This document shows, piece by piece, positions 1-10,800 of a stretch of 33,260 nt of DNA; positions within the stretch are counted from its first letter, which is position 1; every line of letters begins with the position of its first letter. A program made the translations under genes and the position numbers. Origin of the DNA: Stenotrophomonas sp. PS02289 (lineage in GTDB: Bacteria; Pseudomonadota; Gammaproteobacteria; Xanthomonadales; Xanthomonadaceae); the NCBI RefSeq assembly GCF_029960115.1, contig NZ_JASCOZ010000036.1:1-33260 (forward strand), written 5' to 3'. A model generated the notes under the pieces. It was given only the letters and a program-made list of their open reading frames with translations. It searched no databases and was not told the DNA's origin.

Positions 1-1
1 G

Positions 2-3000
2 GGGGCGGGGCAGCGGAGCCGCGGGGTGGACGGGGGCCTGCGAATGGACGGGGCGGGCGGGCGGGCCGACGCCGCCCAGCGCGAGGCGGTCATCCGCGTG
101 CTGCACGACCCAATGACCCAGTCCGTACTGACGTCCACCGACCAGGCCCAGGCGCTGTTCACCGCGCCGGCCCGGGGTGAGCTGGAACGCGTGGCGCTGG
201 ACGACCTGGAAGGCGCGAACCGCCGCCTCGGCCTGGCCATGGCCCAGGACGAGATCGACTACCTGCGCCAGCGCTTCGGCGAACTCGGCCGCAAGCCGTC
301 GGATGTGGAACTGATGATGTTCGCCCAGGCGAACTCCGAGCACTGCCGGCACAAGATCTTCAACGCCAGCTGGACCATCGATGGGGCCGAACAGCCGCAT
401 TCGCTGTTCCGCATGATCAAGAACACCCACCAGCAGACCCCGCAGCACACGCTCAGCGCGTACAGCGACAATGCCGCCGTGGTCGCCGGTCACCCGGCGG
501 CGCGTTACCGCCCGGACCCGGCTACCGGCGAGTACCGTGCCGAAGCCGTGGTCGACTCGGCGTTCTGCATCAAGGTGGAAACGCATAACCACCCGACCGC
601 GATTGCCCCGTTCCCGGGTGCGTCCACCGGTGCCGGTGGCGAAATCCGCGACGAAGGTGCCACCGGTCGCGGCGGCAAGCCCAAGGCCGGCCTGACCGGC
701 TTCTCGGTCTCGCACCTGCGCATTCCGACCCTGCCGCAGCCGTGGGAAGCGCCGCGCGCGCTCAATCCGCGCATGGCCCCGGCGCTGGACATCATGCTCG
801 ACGGCCCGCTGGGCGGTGCCGCGTTCAACAACGAATTCGGCCGCCCGAACCTGCTCGGTTACTTCCGCAGCTTCGAACTGCCCGAAGGCGACGGCCTGAC
901 CCGCGCCTACGACAAGCCGATCATGCTGGCTGGTGGCCTGGGCGCGATCGACCGCGTGCAGGTCGAGAAGCTGCGCCTGCAGCCCGGCGATGCAGTGATC
1001 GTGCTGGGTGGCCCGGCGATGCTGATCGGCCTGGGCGGCGGTGCCGCCAGTTCGGTGGCCTCGGGTGAAAGCGCCGAGGACCTCGACTTTGCCAGCGTGC
1101 AGCGCGACAACCCGGAAATGGAGCGCCGCTGCCAGGAAGTGATTGACCGCTGCGTCGCACTGGGCCTGGACAACCCGATCCGCTGGTTCCACGACGTGGG
1201 TGCCGGTGGCCTGTCCAACGCGATTCCGGAACTGCTGCACGACTCCGGCGTGGGCGGTGTGATCGACCTGGGCAAGGTGCCTACCGACGATCCGTCGCTG
1301 TCGCCGATGCAGCTGTGGTGCAACGAATCGCAGGAACGCTACGTGCTCGGCGTGCCGCAGGACCGTCTGGCCGAGTTCGCCGCGCTGTGCGCGCGCGAGC
1401 GCTGCCCGTTCGCGGCGGTCGGCGTGGCCACGGCTGAAGAGCGCCTGGTGGTCGCCTATGGCGCGACGGTAGGCAATATTCCGGCCGACGCCCCGATCGA
1501 CCTGCCGATGGACGTGCTGTTCGGCAAGCCGCCGAAGATGCACCGCGACACCGCGCATCCGGCGGCACCGAAGTGGCCGGCGCTGAAGACCGGCGGTCTT
1601 GACCTGCACGAAGCCGGCCTGCGCGTACTGGCGCACCCGTCGGTGGCGTCGAAGAACTTCCTGGTCACCATTGGTGACCGCAGCGTGGGCGGCCTGACCG
1701 CACGCGAACAGATGATCGGTCCGTGGCAGCTGCCGATGGCCGACGTGGCGATCACCCTGGCCGGGTTTGACACCGTGGCCGGTGAAGCCATGGCCATTGG
1801 CGAGCGCACCCCGCTGGCCCTGCTGGATGCTGCCGCCTCGGCACGCATGGCCGTGGGTGAGGCGATTACCAACCTGTGCGCCGCGCCGGTGGACGAACTG
1901 GAAACGGTGAAGCTCTCCGCCAACTGGATGGCCGCCGCCGGCCACGCCGGTGAAGATGCGCTGCTGTATGACGCAGTGCGTGCGGTGGGCATGGAACTGT
2001 GCCCGCAGTTGGACCTGAGCATTCCGGTCGGCAAGGATTCCCTGTCGATGCAAGCGCAGTGGCACGACGCGGGCCAGGCACACAAGTCGGTGTCGCCGGT
2101 GTCGCTGGTCATTTCCGCGTTCGCGCCGGTCGCCGATGCCAGCACCCAGCTGACCCCGCTGCTGGACCGGGACACCGACAGCGAGCTGTGGCTGATCGGC
2201 CTGGGTGCCGGCAAGCAGCGCCTGGGTGGCTCCATCCTGGCCCAGGTGCATGCTGATCACAGCGCGCTGCCGGCCTTTGCCGGTGCGGTGCCGGACCTGG
2301 ATGACCCGCAGCGCCTGCGCGCCTTCTTCGAGCTGATCCGCGACGCGCGCCAGGCCGGCGTGCTGCTGGCGTACCACGACCGCAGCGACGGCGGCGCGTT
2401 TGCCGCCCTGTGTGAAATGGCCTTCGCCTCGCGCCAGGGCCTGGATATCACCCTGGATGCCTGGGGCGATGATCCGTTCCGCAGCCTGTTCAATGAAGAG
2501 CTGGGTGCGGTGGTGCAGATCGCGCGCGAAGACCGTGCCGCGTTCGCCGACCTGGTCGAGCGCCACGCACTCACCGAATGCGCGCAGCGCATCGCCAAAC
2601 CCACCACCGCTCCGGTGGTGCGCGTCTCGCTGCAGGGCGAAAACCTTGCCGAATGGCGCTGGGACGCGCTGTTCGATGCCTGGTGGTCGGTCACCCACGC
2701 CATGCAGAAGCTGCGTGACAACCCGGACGCGGCCGATGAAGAGCGTGCCGTGGCGCGTAACTTCAATGCGCCGGGCCTGAAGCCGAAGTTGAGCTTCGAC
2801 CTCAACGAAGATGTGGCAGCCCCCTTCATCAACACCGGCGCACGTCCGCGCGTGGCGGTGCTGCGCGAGCAGGGCGTCAACGGCCAGATCGAAATGGCCA
2901 ACATCTTCGAGCGCGCGGGCTTCACCGCCTTTGATGTGCACATGAGCGACCTGATCGAAGGCCGCGTGAATCTGGCGGACTTCACCGGTCTGGCCGCCTG

Positions 3001-3604
3001 CGGTGGCTTCAGCTACGGCGACGTGCTGGGTGCGGGTCGCGGCTGGGCCACCTCGGTGCTGGAGCGCAGCGCGCTGCGTGATGCCTTCGCGGCGTTCTTC
3101 GCCCGCGAAGACAGTTTCTCGCTGGGCGTCTGCAATGGCTGCCAGATGCTGAGCCAGCTCAAGGACATCATCCCCGGTGCCGAGCACTGGCCGCAGTTCC
3201 GCCGCAACGCCAGCGAGCAGTTCGAAGCCCGTACCGCGCTGCTGGAAGTGGTGGAGTCGCCCTCGATCCTGCTGCGCGGCATGGCCGGTTCGCGCATCCC
3301 GGTGGCGGTGGCTCACGGCGAAGGCCGTGCGGTGTTCGCCAACCCGGTCGACCAGGCGGCGGCCCGCGTGTCGCTGCGTTATATCGATGGTGACGGCAAC
3401 GTGGCCAGCCACTACCCGCTGAACCCGAACGGTTCACCGGACGGCATCACCGGCCTGACCAGCACCGACGGTCGCGTCACCATCATGATGCCGCACCCGG
3501 AACGCACCCCGCGTGCGCTCAACCTGAGCTGGCGTCCGGCCGACTGGCAGGGCGACTCGCCGTGGCTGCGCATGTTCCGCAACGCGCGGGTGTGGGTGGG
3601 CTGA
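2..3604 (+). CDS. purL: Phosphoribosylformylglycinamidine synthase PurL, 5' end outside window
   Basis: Converts FGAR, ATP and glutamine to FGAM in de novo purine synthesis; cytosolic. The frame is open to the window edge and the first possible start (GTG at 26) gives 1192 aa, about 100 residues short of the usual ~1290-1350 aa large PurL, so the PurS-like N-terminus lies upstream. Visible in order: a linker and first synthetase half with the [20 protein letters not shown] motif, a second synthetase half with a DRSDGG motif (DNA near 2380), and a C-terminal class I glutaminase domain. The glutaminase has nucleophile Cys in GVCNGCQ (codon at 3131-3133) and the His/Glu of MMPHPERT near the C-terminus. 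The TGA at 3602-3604 is followed at once by a strong terminator, so this ends a transcription unit. A piece of the glutaminase-coding DNA recurs about 700 bp downstream (see findings). Identity is very secure; only the true start is unseen. Confidence 0.97.
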   Translation, partial: GAGQRSRGVDGGLRMDGAGGRADAAQREAVIRVLHDPMTQSVLTSTDQAQALFTAPARGELERVALDDLEGANRRLGLAMAQDEIDYLRQRFGELGRKPSDVELMMFAQANSEHCRHKIFNASWTIDGAEQPHSLFRMIKNTHQQTPQHTLSAYSDNAAVVAGHPAARYRPDPATGEYRAEAVVDSAFCIKVETHNHPTAIAPFPGASTGAGGEIRDEGATGRGGKPKAGLTGFSVSHLRIPTLPQPWEAPRALNPRMAPALDIMLDGPLGGAAFNNEFGRPNLLGYFRSFELPEGDGLTRAYDKPIMLAGGLGAIDRVQVEKLRLQPGDAVIVLGGPAMLIGLGGGAASSVASGESAEDLDFASVQRDNPEMERRCQEVIDRCVALGLDNPIRWFHDVGAGGLSNAIPELLHDSGVGGVIDLGKVPTDDPSLSPMQLWCNESQERYVLGVPQDRLAEFAALCARERCPFAAVGVATAEERLVVAYGATVGNIPADAPIDLPMDVLFGKPPKMHRDTAHPAAPKWPALKTGGLDLHEAGLRVLAHPSVASKNFLVTIGDRSVGGLTAREQMIGPWQLPMADVAITLAGFDTVAGEAMAIGERTPLALLDAAASARMAVGEAITNLCAAPVDELETVKLSANWMAAAGHAGEDALLYDAVRAVGMELCPQLDLSIPVGKDSLSMQAQWHDAGQAHKSVSPVSLVISAFAPVADASTQLTPLLDRDTDSELWLIGLGAGKQRLGGSILAQVHADHSALPAFAGAVPDLDDPQRLRAFFELIRDARQAGVLLAYHDRSDGGAFAALCEMAFASRQGLDITLDAWGDDPFRSLFNEELGAVVQIAREDRAAFADLVERHALTECAQRIAKPTTAPVVRVSLQGENLAEWRWDALFDAWWSVTHAMQKLRDNPDAADEERAVARNFNAPGLKPKLSFDLNEDVAAPFINTGARPRVAVLREQGVNGQIEMANIFERAGFTAFDVHMSDLIEGRVNLADFTGLAACGGFSYGDVLGAGRGWATSVLERSALRDAFAAFFAREDSFSLGVCNGCQMLSQLKDIIPGAEHWPQFRRNASEQFEARTALLEVVESPSILLRGMAGSRIPVAVAHGEGRAVFANPVDQAAARVSLRYIDGDGNVASHYPLNPNGSPDGITGLTSTDGRVTIMMPHPERTPRALNLSWRPADWQGDSPWLRMFRNARVWVG

Positions 3605-3622
3605 GACGCCCGCTACTGAAAC

Positions 3623-3653
3623 GAAAAACCGCCGGGAAACCGGCGGTTTTTTG
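3623..3653 (+). terminator. Rho-independent terminator after purL
   Basis: A 9-bp GC-rich perfect stem (AACCGCCGG / CCGGCGGTT) with a GAAA tetraloop is preceded by A residues and followed by a run of six T. It lies 20 bases after the purL stop. The flanking A run means it may also work from the minus strand. Confidence 0.92.
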
Positions 3654-3670
3654 TTGACCTCGTTGGGAGA

Positions 3671-3714
3671 GTCAACTGTAAAAGATGGTGGGAAGGTCGA
3701 CTGTAAACGGTGGT
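3671..3714. repeat. Two imperfect direct repeats
   Basis: GTCAACTGTAAAAGATGGTG (from 3671) and GTCGACTGTAAACGGTGGT (from 3696) are two copies of GTC(A/G)ACTGTAAA followed by a GGTGG-like end, 25 bases apart. They sit between the purL terminator and the GTAG inverted repeat. Their role is unknown; they may belong to a dispersed intergenic repeat. Confidence 0.55.
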
Positions 3715-3727
3715 TCGACTCGGGATC

Positions 3728-3752
3728 GGTAGCGTCGGTCGACAGACGACGG
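3728..3752 (+). repeat. GTAG-type REP element, left arm of inverted pair
   Basis: This 25-bp stretch begins with G then GTAGCGTCGG and contains a short inner palindrome (CGTCG...CGACG). GTAG followed by a small imperfect palindrome is the signature of Stenotrophomonas SMAG-type REP sequences, which are associated with RAYT transposases. Its exact reverse complement lies at 3958-3982. That it is a REP is a family inference; the inverted repeat is directly visible. Confidence 0.75.
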
Positions 3753-3806
3753 CAGTGAAGCCTCGAGCGGTCTTTAACGCATGGACCGCAATCGAAGAAG
3801 AAGGCC

Positions 3807-3833
3807 GCGCACAAGGCGGCCCTGAGGACTCAC
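3807..3833 (-). terminator. Hairpin with T-rich tail on minus strand
   Basis: Read on the minus strand, GGCCGC, a 7-base loop and GCGGCC are followed by TTCTTCTTC. This looks like a moderate Rho-independent terminator. It lies between the two arms of the GTAG inverted repeat and follows a short minus-strand reading frame that stops at about 3845. No substantial gene is recognised upstream of it, so what it ends is unclear. Confidence 0.45.
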
Positions 3834-3957
3834 AGCCCCACGCGTCAGCCGTTCATCCCCCTGGAGTAATTATCCGTCCGCTCAATCAGCGTCAAATAAC
3901 ACTTGCTGGTCTTATGCACCTGTTTCCCTGCGTTACCGGACGTTGAGGCAGTACGGG

Positions 3958-3982
3958 CCGTCGTCTGTCGACCGACGCTACC
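3958..3982 (-). repeat. GTAG-type REP element, right arm of inverted pair
   Basis: This is the perfect 25-bp reverse complement of 3728-3752, so the two GTAG heads point outward from a 205-bp core. Inverted REP pairs of this kind are called BIME-like elements. The core holds the minus-strand hairpin at 3807-3833 but no recognisable gene. Confidence 0.75.
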
Positions 3983-3995
3983 AAGCCGGGCTTCT

Positions 3996-4046
3996 GCGCA
4001 ATCCGGTGGCGGTGGCCCACGGCGAACGCTCTGCGGTGTTCGCCAG
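3996..4046 (+). repeat. 51-bp segment resembling part of purL
   Basis: Aligned without gaps to purL 3292-3342 this stretch matches at 44 of 51 positions by eye. The matching frame reads [17 protein letters not shown] against [17 protein letters not shown] in the PurL glutaminase domain. No reading frame of useful length surrounds it. It may be a degenerate fragment copied from purL or part of an intergenic repeat whose likeness to purL is coincidental. Confidence 0.45.
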
Positions 4047-4064
4047 CCTCGCTTGGGTCTGCCT

Positions 4065-4235
4065 TTATTCCACCGGGGGCGAGACTCCGCCAAACGCCTC
4101 TGCCATCTGACGCAGGGCTATAAGCAGTTCACCCTGCTCGCCGTCTTCCAGAATGTTGTTAAGCAGTTCGATCGCATAGCCGGGATCATCGCGATAGACC
4201 TCTGCCATCGCTGCATCGTGTGAACGGTCTCTCAT
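4065..4235 (-). pseudogene. Orphan, truncated antitoxin-like protein (56 aa)
   Basis: A short minus-strand gene starts with ATG at 4235, preceded by GGAG six bases upstream, and stops with TAA at 4065-4067. The product begins MRDRSHDAAMAEVYRDDPGY and continues with ELLNNILEDGEQGELLIALR and QMAEAFGGV. I recognise this as the N-terminal part of HTH-type addiction-module antidote proteins, usually about 90-100 aa, which go on after AFGGV into the helix-turn-helix region. Here the similarity ends at GGV and the frame closes after SPPVE, so the DNA-binding half is missing. No RelE/HigB-like toxin reading frame is recognisable upstream (plus-strand 4236-4620). The likely status is a decayed remnant of a toxin-antitoxin or solitary antitoxin locus. 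The good ribosome site means the short peptide could still be made. Family assignment is from memory of related sequences. Confidence 0.65.
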
Positions 4236-4886
4236 CTCTTACTCCGCGCTGTAACGTCGGGCAACTCGCTGCAAACAATGCGGGACGGTGCACGATCCTG
4301 CACTTCGCCATTGGACAGCGATTCCAGATTTCCATCTACCGCCCCAGCGTGCTTGGAGCCGGAGCCGCATTTCTGCGCAGTTCGCCTGCGCTCACATGCC
4401 GCACTGCGCAAACGCCTCCGCGCGCGGTGTTCGCGACGCATGCGTATGGAACCGGCGCAAAAAAGCGCCAACGAAGTGAAGGTGGTGTGAACTTTGATCG
4501 CACGCGCGCGATGCGTTTCAAGACGCGGCAATGAGTTACATCGCGTTTCACACGCGCTATCGCGTGATGACAACTGCTCACATGCAGCTAACAAATCCGC
4601 TGCATGAATAGTCAAATGTGTGACGCTTCTCGCGTTAGAACAATTTCTCCTGTCAAAGTCTTGACGTTCTGAAAACCCTGCGTTAACACTGAGTTCTCAT
4701 TTTGCAAGTGTTCAGTTCGGAAGTAACCGCAAGGATGGCGAGTTCTCTGTGCATCACCCGCGCTGATCGCGCGCCGTCCGACACAACGCAGTAAATCAAG
4801 CGGAAAACGCCCTCAGGGGACGTTGGGCCACGCGGCCTGGCGTTGGCGTCGCTTTGCCTAAAACCAGCCAACCAGGAGTCGCATCG
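4236..4886. other. AT-richer non-coding leader before the adhesin gene
   Basis: About 650 bases without a believable gene. The several short overlapping frames here show no recognisable family and no consistent codon pattern. Contents seen: a GGCGC-A6-GCGCC hairpin at 4454-4469, several short CGCG-rich near-palindromes at 4495-4570, a candidate promoter at 4661-4689, and then about 190 bases of untranslated leader. The drop in GC against the neighbouring genes fits a regulatory or foreign segment. Confidence 0.5.
4661..4689 (+). promoter_or_regulatory. Candidate sigma-70 promoter for the adhesin
   Basis: TTGACG (5 of 6 to consensus), a 17-base spacer and TAACAC (3 of 6) lie about 200 bases before the adhesin start. 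It is the best -35/-10 pair in the leader and implies a 5' untranslated region of roughly 190 bases. The weak -10 leaves room for an activator. Confidence 0.4.
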
Positions 4887-7800
4887 ATGAATCGGATTTA
4901 TCGCAAGGTCTGGAACAAAGCACTGGGGCAGATGGTCGTTGCCTCCGAGTTGGCCAGCAGCCAGTCGCCTGGCGTGGTCATCGACCAGCGACGATCCGAC
5001 GGCACACGCAGCAGCGCGCTGCTCAGTGCCGCCATTGCGCTGACGCTTGGGGTGGGGTTGTCCGGCACGCCGGAGGCGCGCGCGCAGTCCGTGGAGATCG
5101 GCGGCAACGCCAACTGCGTGGTGCTTAACAGCAACGTGATCGACAGCTGCCTGGTCGACGGCAACGCGACCGCATCGGGCGCGAATGCGGTGTCCATCGG
5201 CAGCAACAGCACCGCCTCAGCGGCCAACAGCGTGGCACTGGGCGCAGGCTCCAAGGCCACCCGCGCCAACACCGTGTCGGTGGGTGATGCCGGCAAGGAG
5301 CGCCAGGTGACCAACGTCGCCGCCGGCACTGCCGCGACCGATGCAGTGAACAAGTCGCAGTTGGACAAGGTCGCCGCAACCGCCGAGACCGCCACGCGCT
5401 ACTTCAAGGCGGATGGCGAGAACAACAACAGCGATGCAGCCAGCATCGACGGCGAAGGCGCACTGGCCGCCGGTGCCAGCGCGACCGCTGACGGCAACGG
5501 GGCCGTCGCGCTGGGCAACCGCAGCCAGGCGCTGCAGAACGCCACCACCGCCGTGGGCACCGACGCCATCGCCGCAGGCCTGGGCGGCAGCGCGTTCGGT
5601 CAGAACAGCCTGGCACTGGGCGATGCCAGCACCGCAGTGGGCCAGAGCGCCGCCGCCATCGGCCTGGGCGACGTCGCACTCGGTGCATCGTCGTTCGCGG
5701 CCAGCGAAAACGGTGCGGCCACTGCCATTGGCGGACTGGCCGAAGCCAGCGCCGATGGTGCGACCGCTGTAGGCGGCGGCTCGCTGGCGATCGGTGCTGG
5801 CAGCACCTCGCTCGGCCGCGGTGCCGGCAGCGGCGGTGAAGCCTCGATCGCGGTCGGCGCGTTCAGCACGGCCGTTGCCGACTTCAGCGCCGCGCTCGGC
5901 TCCAACTCGGCCGCGGTTGCGGTCGGCAGCGTGGCACTCGGTGCCGGCTCCTACGCCGACCGTGTGGACACCGTGTCGGTCGGCAACAACAATGGCCTGC
6001 AGCGGCAGATCACCCACGTCGCGGACGGCACCGAAGCGAACGATGCGGTGAACAAGTCGCAGCTGGATGCGGTCGGCGCAGTCGCCGAAAACACCGCGAA
6101 GTACTTCCAGGCCACCGGCAGCGCGGACAGCGACGCCGGTGCCTATGCCGACGGCGACAATGCCACCGCGATTGGCGAAGCCAGCAACGCGCTCGGCAAC
6201 GGCACCACCGCACTGGGCAGCGGTGCCACCGCAGTCGCGCAGAACGCCACCGCCGTGGGTAACAACGCGCTGGCCAGCGGCCAGAACAGCGCCGCTTTCG
6301 GCCACAATGCGCAGGCGGCCGGCCCGGGCAGCGTGGCCGTGGGCGGTGCCGCCGTGGACGAGAACGGCGACCCGCTGATCACCAACGGCGGCGTGCCGGT
6401 CGATACCGGTGCCACCAGTGCGGGCGTGGGCGGCACCGCCGTCGGTGCCAGCGCCGAAGCCTCCGGCTTTGCGGCCTCGTCATATGGCGTCGGCGCGTAT
6501 GCAGCCGGTGCGCAGGCGTCTGCCTTTGGTGCCGTCGCCAACGCCACCGGTGACTATTCCACCGCCGTCGGCACGCAGACCGCGGCCACCGGCACCAGCA
6601 GCACCGCTGTCGGCGGTCCGGTCGATCTGATTCCGGGGCTGGGCTTCTTCGTGCAGACCCAGGCCACCGGCGAAGCCGCCACCGCGGTGGGTGCAGGCGC
6701 GATTGCCAGCGGCGACTACGCCGTGGCCAACGGCACGCTCAGCGAAGCCTCCGGCGTTGAAGCCACTGCACTGGGCTACTTCGCCTACGCCCCCGGCGAC
6801 GGTGCGTCCGCACTGGGTGCGGAAAGCTGGGCCAGCGGTGACCTGAGCACGGCGGTGGGCTTCTACAGCACCGCCCGCGGTGCCAACAGCGTGGCACTGG
6901 GTGCGAACTCGACCGCCGTGCGTGACAACACGGTGTCGGTGGGCGACGTCGGCAACGAGCGCCAGATCACGAACGTGGCCGCCGGTACCGAAGCCACCGA
7001 TGCGGTGAACAAGGCGCAGCTGGATGCGGTGGCCGACACCGCCGATACCACCGCGCTGCGCTTCAAGGCCAATGCCTCGGCTGACAGTGATGTGGGTGCC
7101 TTCGCCGACGGCGATGGTGCGCTGGCAGCGGGTGAGGCCAGCAATGCGCTCGGCGCGGGTGCCACGGCCGTGGGCCTGGGAGCCACGGCGGCCGGCGACA
7201 ACACCGTGGCCGTGGGCAGCAACGTGGCGGCGGCTGGCAGCGGCAGTGTCGCCATCGGCGGCCAGGGCCAGGCGTTTGACGAATACAACCAGCCGATCGT
7301 CGACGGCGACGGTAACGCGGTGCTGATCGGCACCACCGCCGCGGCCGACGCGGTGGCCGTCGGTGCAGGTGCACAGGCGACCGGTGCCCTCAGCAATGCC
7401 TTCGGCAGCGGCGCGCAGGCCACCGGCGACAACAGTCTGGCGCAGGGCTACAAGGCACGCGCGACCGGCGAGTACAGCATTGCGCAGGGCGACAACGCCT
7501 GGGCCAGCGGCATCGAAAGCACCGCGACCGGTGCCTACGCCTGGGCCACCGCCGAAAGCGCCACCGCATTCGGTGCCAGCGCATGGGCCACCGAGAACAA
7601 CGCCACCGCCGTCGGTTATGCGGCGTGGGCGGATGGCGCAGGTGCCACTTCCATCGGCTACAACAGCTGGGCGCGGGGCACGAGTTCCACCGCGCTGGGT
7701 CGGGGTGCCTTCGCTTACGGCAACAACAGCGTGGCGCTGGGTTACCAGGCGCTGGGCAACAGCATCAACAGCATCGCCATCGGTACCAATGTGGTCGCCG

Positions 7801-10800
7801 GCGGTGAAAGCGCCATCGGCATCGGTGCCGGCAGCAGTGCCAGTGCGTCCAATGCCGTCGCGCTGGGTGCGGGTGCCACTGCGGATCGCGCCTACACGGT
7901 GTCGGTCGGCAACGACGACCAGCAGCGCCAGATCACCCAGGTCGCCGCCGGTACCGAAGGCACCGATGCGGTCAACGTGGATCAGCTGACCGCCGCCACC
8001 GACAAGTTCCAGGCCAGCGGCGAAGGTGTGGCTGTTGCCGGGGGCGAAGACAGCGTGGCGGCCGGTTCCAATGCGGCCACTGACGGTGACTACGCCACCG
8101 CAGTGGGTTCGAGCAGCTTCGCCAGCGGCACCGGCGCATCGGCGGTCGGCAGCGGTGCGTTTGCACTTGATGCCGGTGCCACTGCGGTCGGCCTGAATGC
8201 CCTGGCCAGCGCCGCGAATGCATCGGCCGTGGGTGCCAATGCACAGGCGACCGGTGAGTACGCCACCGCCAATGGCGCGGAAAGCGAGGCGTCGGGTGAG
8301 CAGAGCACCGCCGTCGGCGCGGCCAGCGTCGCCTCCGGCGCAGGCAGCCTGGCGGGTGGCGCGCTGTCACTCGCCTCCGGCGAAGAGGCTGTCGCACTCG
8401 GTTACTACACCGAAGCCAGTGGCCGCGGTGCCACCGCCGTCGGCAGCGAAAGCGTGGCCTCCGGCACGCTCTCGGCCAGCTACGGCTTCAACGCACAGGC
8501 CGCCGGCAACTACAGCACCGCCATCGGCGGCTACGCGATTGCTTCCGCGTTCAATGCCACGGCACTGGGCAACTTCGCTGAAGCCAGCGGCTCCAACAGC
8601 GTCGCGCTCGGTGGCGACGCGGTGGCCTCGGGTGCCTACAGCACCGCCACCGGTCAGAACGCGCTGGCCAGCGGCACCAACAGCGTGGCCGTTGGTGGTG
8701 CACTGTTCGGCCTGCTGCCCACCGAAGCCTCGGGCAACTACTCCACCGCCGTCGGCGGTGGTGCGTGGTCGCCGGGTCTGAACAGCACCGCGCTGGGCAA
8801 CGCCGCCACGTCTGAAGGCGTGAACAGCGTGGCCCTGGGTGCCGATTCAATTGCGGACCGCGACGACAGTGTGTCCGTCGGCAGTGTCGGCAGCGAGCGC
8901 CAGATCACCAATGTCGCCGCCGGTACCGAAGGCACCGACGCGGTGAACCTCGACCAGCTCAATGAAGTGGCCGATGCCGCGGCCGCCACCAGCAAGTACT
9001 TCCAGGCCAGCGGCAGCGATGCCAGCGACGCCGGGGCCTACGTGGATGGCGACAACGCGCTGGCCGCCGGTGAGGCCGCCAATGCGATTGGCGATGGCAC
9101 CACCGCGCTGGGCAGCGGGGCCAATGCTTTGGCGAGCAATGCCACTGCGGTCGGCACTGATGCACTGGCCACAGGCACCAACGCCGCCGCACTGGGCACC
9201 AACGCGCAGGCCACCGGCGAAGACAGCGTCGCCGTCGGAAGCGGTGCGGTTGCATCGGAGGTCGGAGCCAGTGCCACGGGTGCCGCTGCAGCCGCTAGCG
9301 GGGCCTACAGCACCGCCAACGGCAGCGAGTCGGTTGCCTCGGGTCAGCAGGCCATTGCCAGCGGCTTCCGCAGCACTGCCTCGGAAGCCGGCAGCTCGGC
9401 GTTCGGCAGCTACAGCGAAGCCACCGGTGAGCTGTCCACGGCACTGGGTTACGGCTCGGTTGCGTCCAACGTGTACAGCACTGCGGTCGGCGCAGCGGCC
9501 ACTGCGACCGGTGCCAGCGCAGTGGCGGTGGGTGAGTTCAGCGAAGCCACCGGCGATGAAAGCGTCGCCATCGGCGGCAGCACCTTCTTCGGCTTCATTC
9601 CGGCGCGCGCATCGGGTACCGGGGCTTCGGCCTTCGGTGCCGGTGCCTGGGCCACCGACGACTACACCACCGCACTTGGCTGGAACTCGTGGGCGGATGC
9701 GGTCGGTGCGACCGCGGTCGGCGAAAGCGCCACGGCCAACGGCCTCAACAGTGTCGCACTGGGTGCCGGTTCGCGTGCGGACCGTGACAACAGCGTCTCG
9801 GTAGGCACTGCCACCTCGCAGCGCCAGATCACCAACGTCGCCGCCGGTACCGAAGGCACCGACGCGGTGAACGTGGATCAGCTCAACGCCGTGGCCGAGG
9901 TGGCTGAAAACACAAGCAAGTACTTCCAGGCCAGCGGTAGCGATGCCAGCGACGCCGGGGCCTATGTGGACGGCGACAACGCACTGGCTGCCGGTGAAGC
10001 CGCCAATGCGATTGGCGATGGCAGCACCGCGCTGGGCAGCGGGGCCAACGCGCTGGCGAACAACGCCACTGCCGTCGGCACCGATGCACTGGCCACGGGC
10101 GTGAATGCCGCCGCACTGGGCACCAACGCGCAGGCCACCGGCGAAGACAGCGTCGCCGTCGGCAGCGGTGCAGTTGCTTCGGAGATCGGGGCCACTGCCA
10201 CCGGTGCCGGTGCCGCCGCAAGCGGGGCGTACAGCACCGCCAACGGCAGCGAGTCGGTTGCCTCGGGTCAGCAGGCCATCGCCAGCGGCTTCCGCAGCAC
10301 CGCCTCGGAAGCCGGCGCGTCCGCGTTCGGCAGCTACAGCGAAGCCACCGGCGAGCTGTCCACGGCACTCGGTTACGGCGCGGTTGCGTCCAACGTGTAC
10401 AGCACTGCAGTTGGTGCAGCTGCAACCGCCACGGGTGCCAGCGCGGTCGCCGTGGGTGAGTTCAGCGAAGCCACCGGCGATGAAAGTGTCGCCATCGGCG
10501 GCAGCACCTTCTTCGGCTTCATCCCCGCGCGTGCATCGGGTACTGGTGCATCCGCCTTCGGTGCCGGTGCCTGGGCCACCGACGACTACACCACCGCACT
10601 GGGCTGGAACTCGTGGGCGGATGCGGTCGGTGCGACCGCGGTCGGCGAGAGCGCCACGGCCAACGGCCTCAACAGCGTTGCGCTGGGTGCGGGTTCGCGT
10701 GCGGACCGCGACAACAGCGTGTCGGTCGGCACCGCTACCTCGCAGCGCCAGATCACCAACGTCGCCGCCGGTACCGAAGGCACCGACGCGGTGAACCTGG

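Noticed and set aside
4371..4434. A stretch with TTCTGCGCA and GCGGTGTTCGC like that at 3992-4044
   Set aside because: The two shared words are 53 bases apart here and 41 there, and the DNA between does not align, so it is probably chance in GC-rich sequence.
4220..4615. Overlapping frames of 60-127 codons on both strands before the adhesin
   Set aside because: No family, codon pattern or ribosome site supports them, and I could find no toxin partner for the antitoxin remnant among them.
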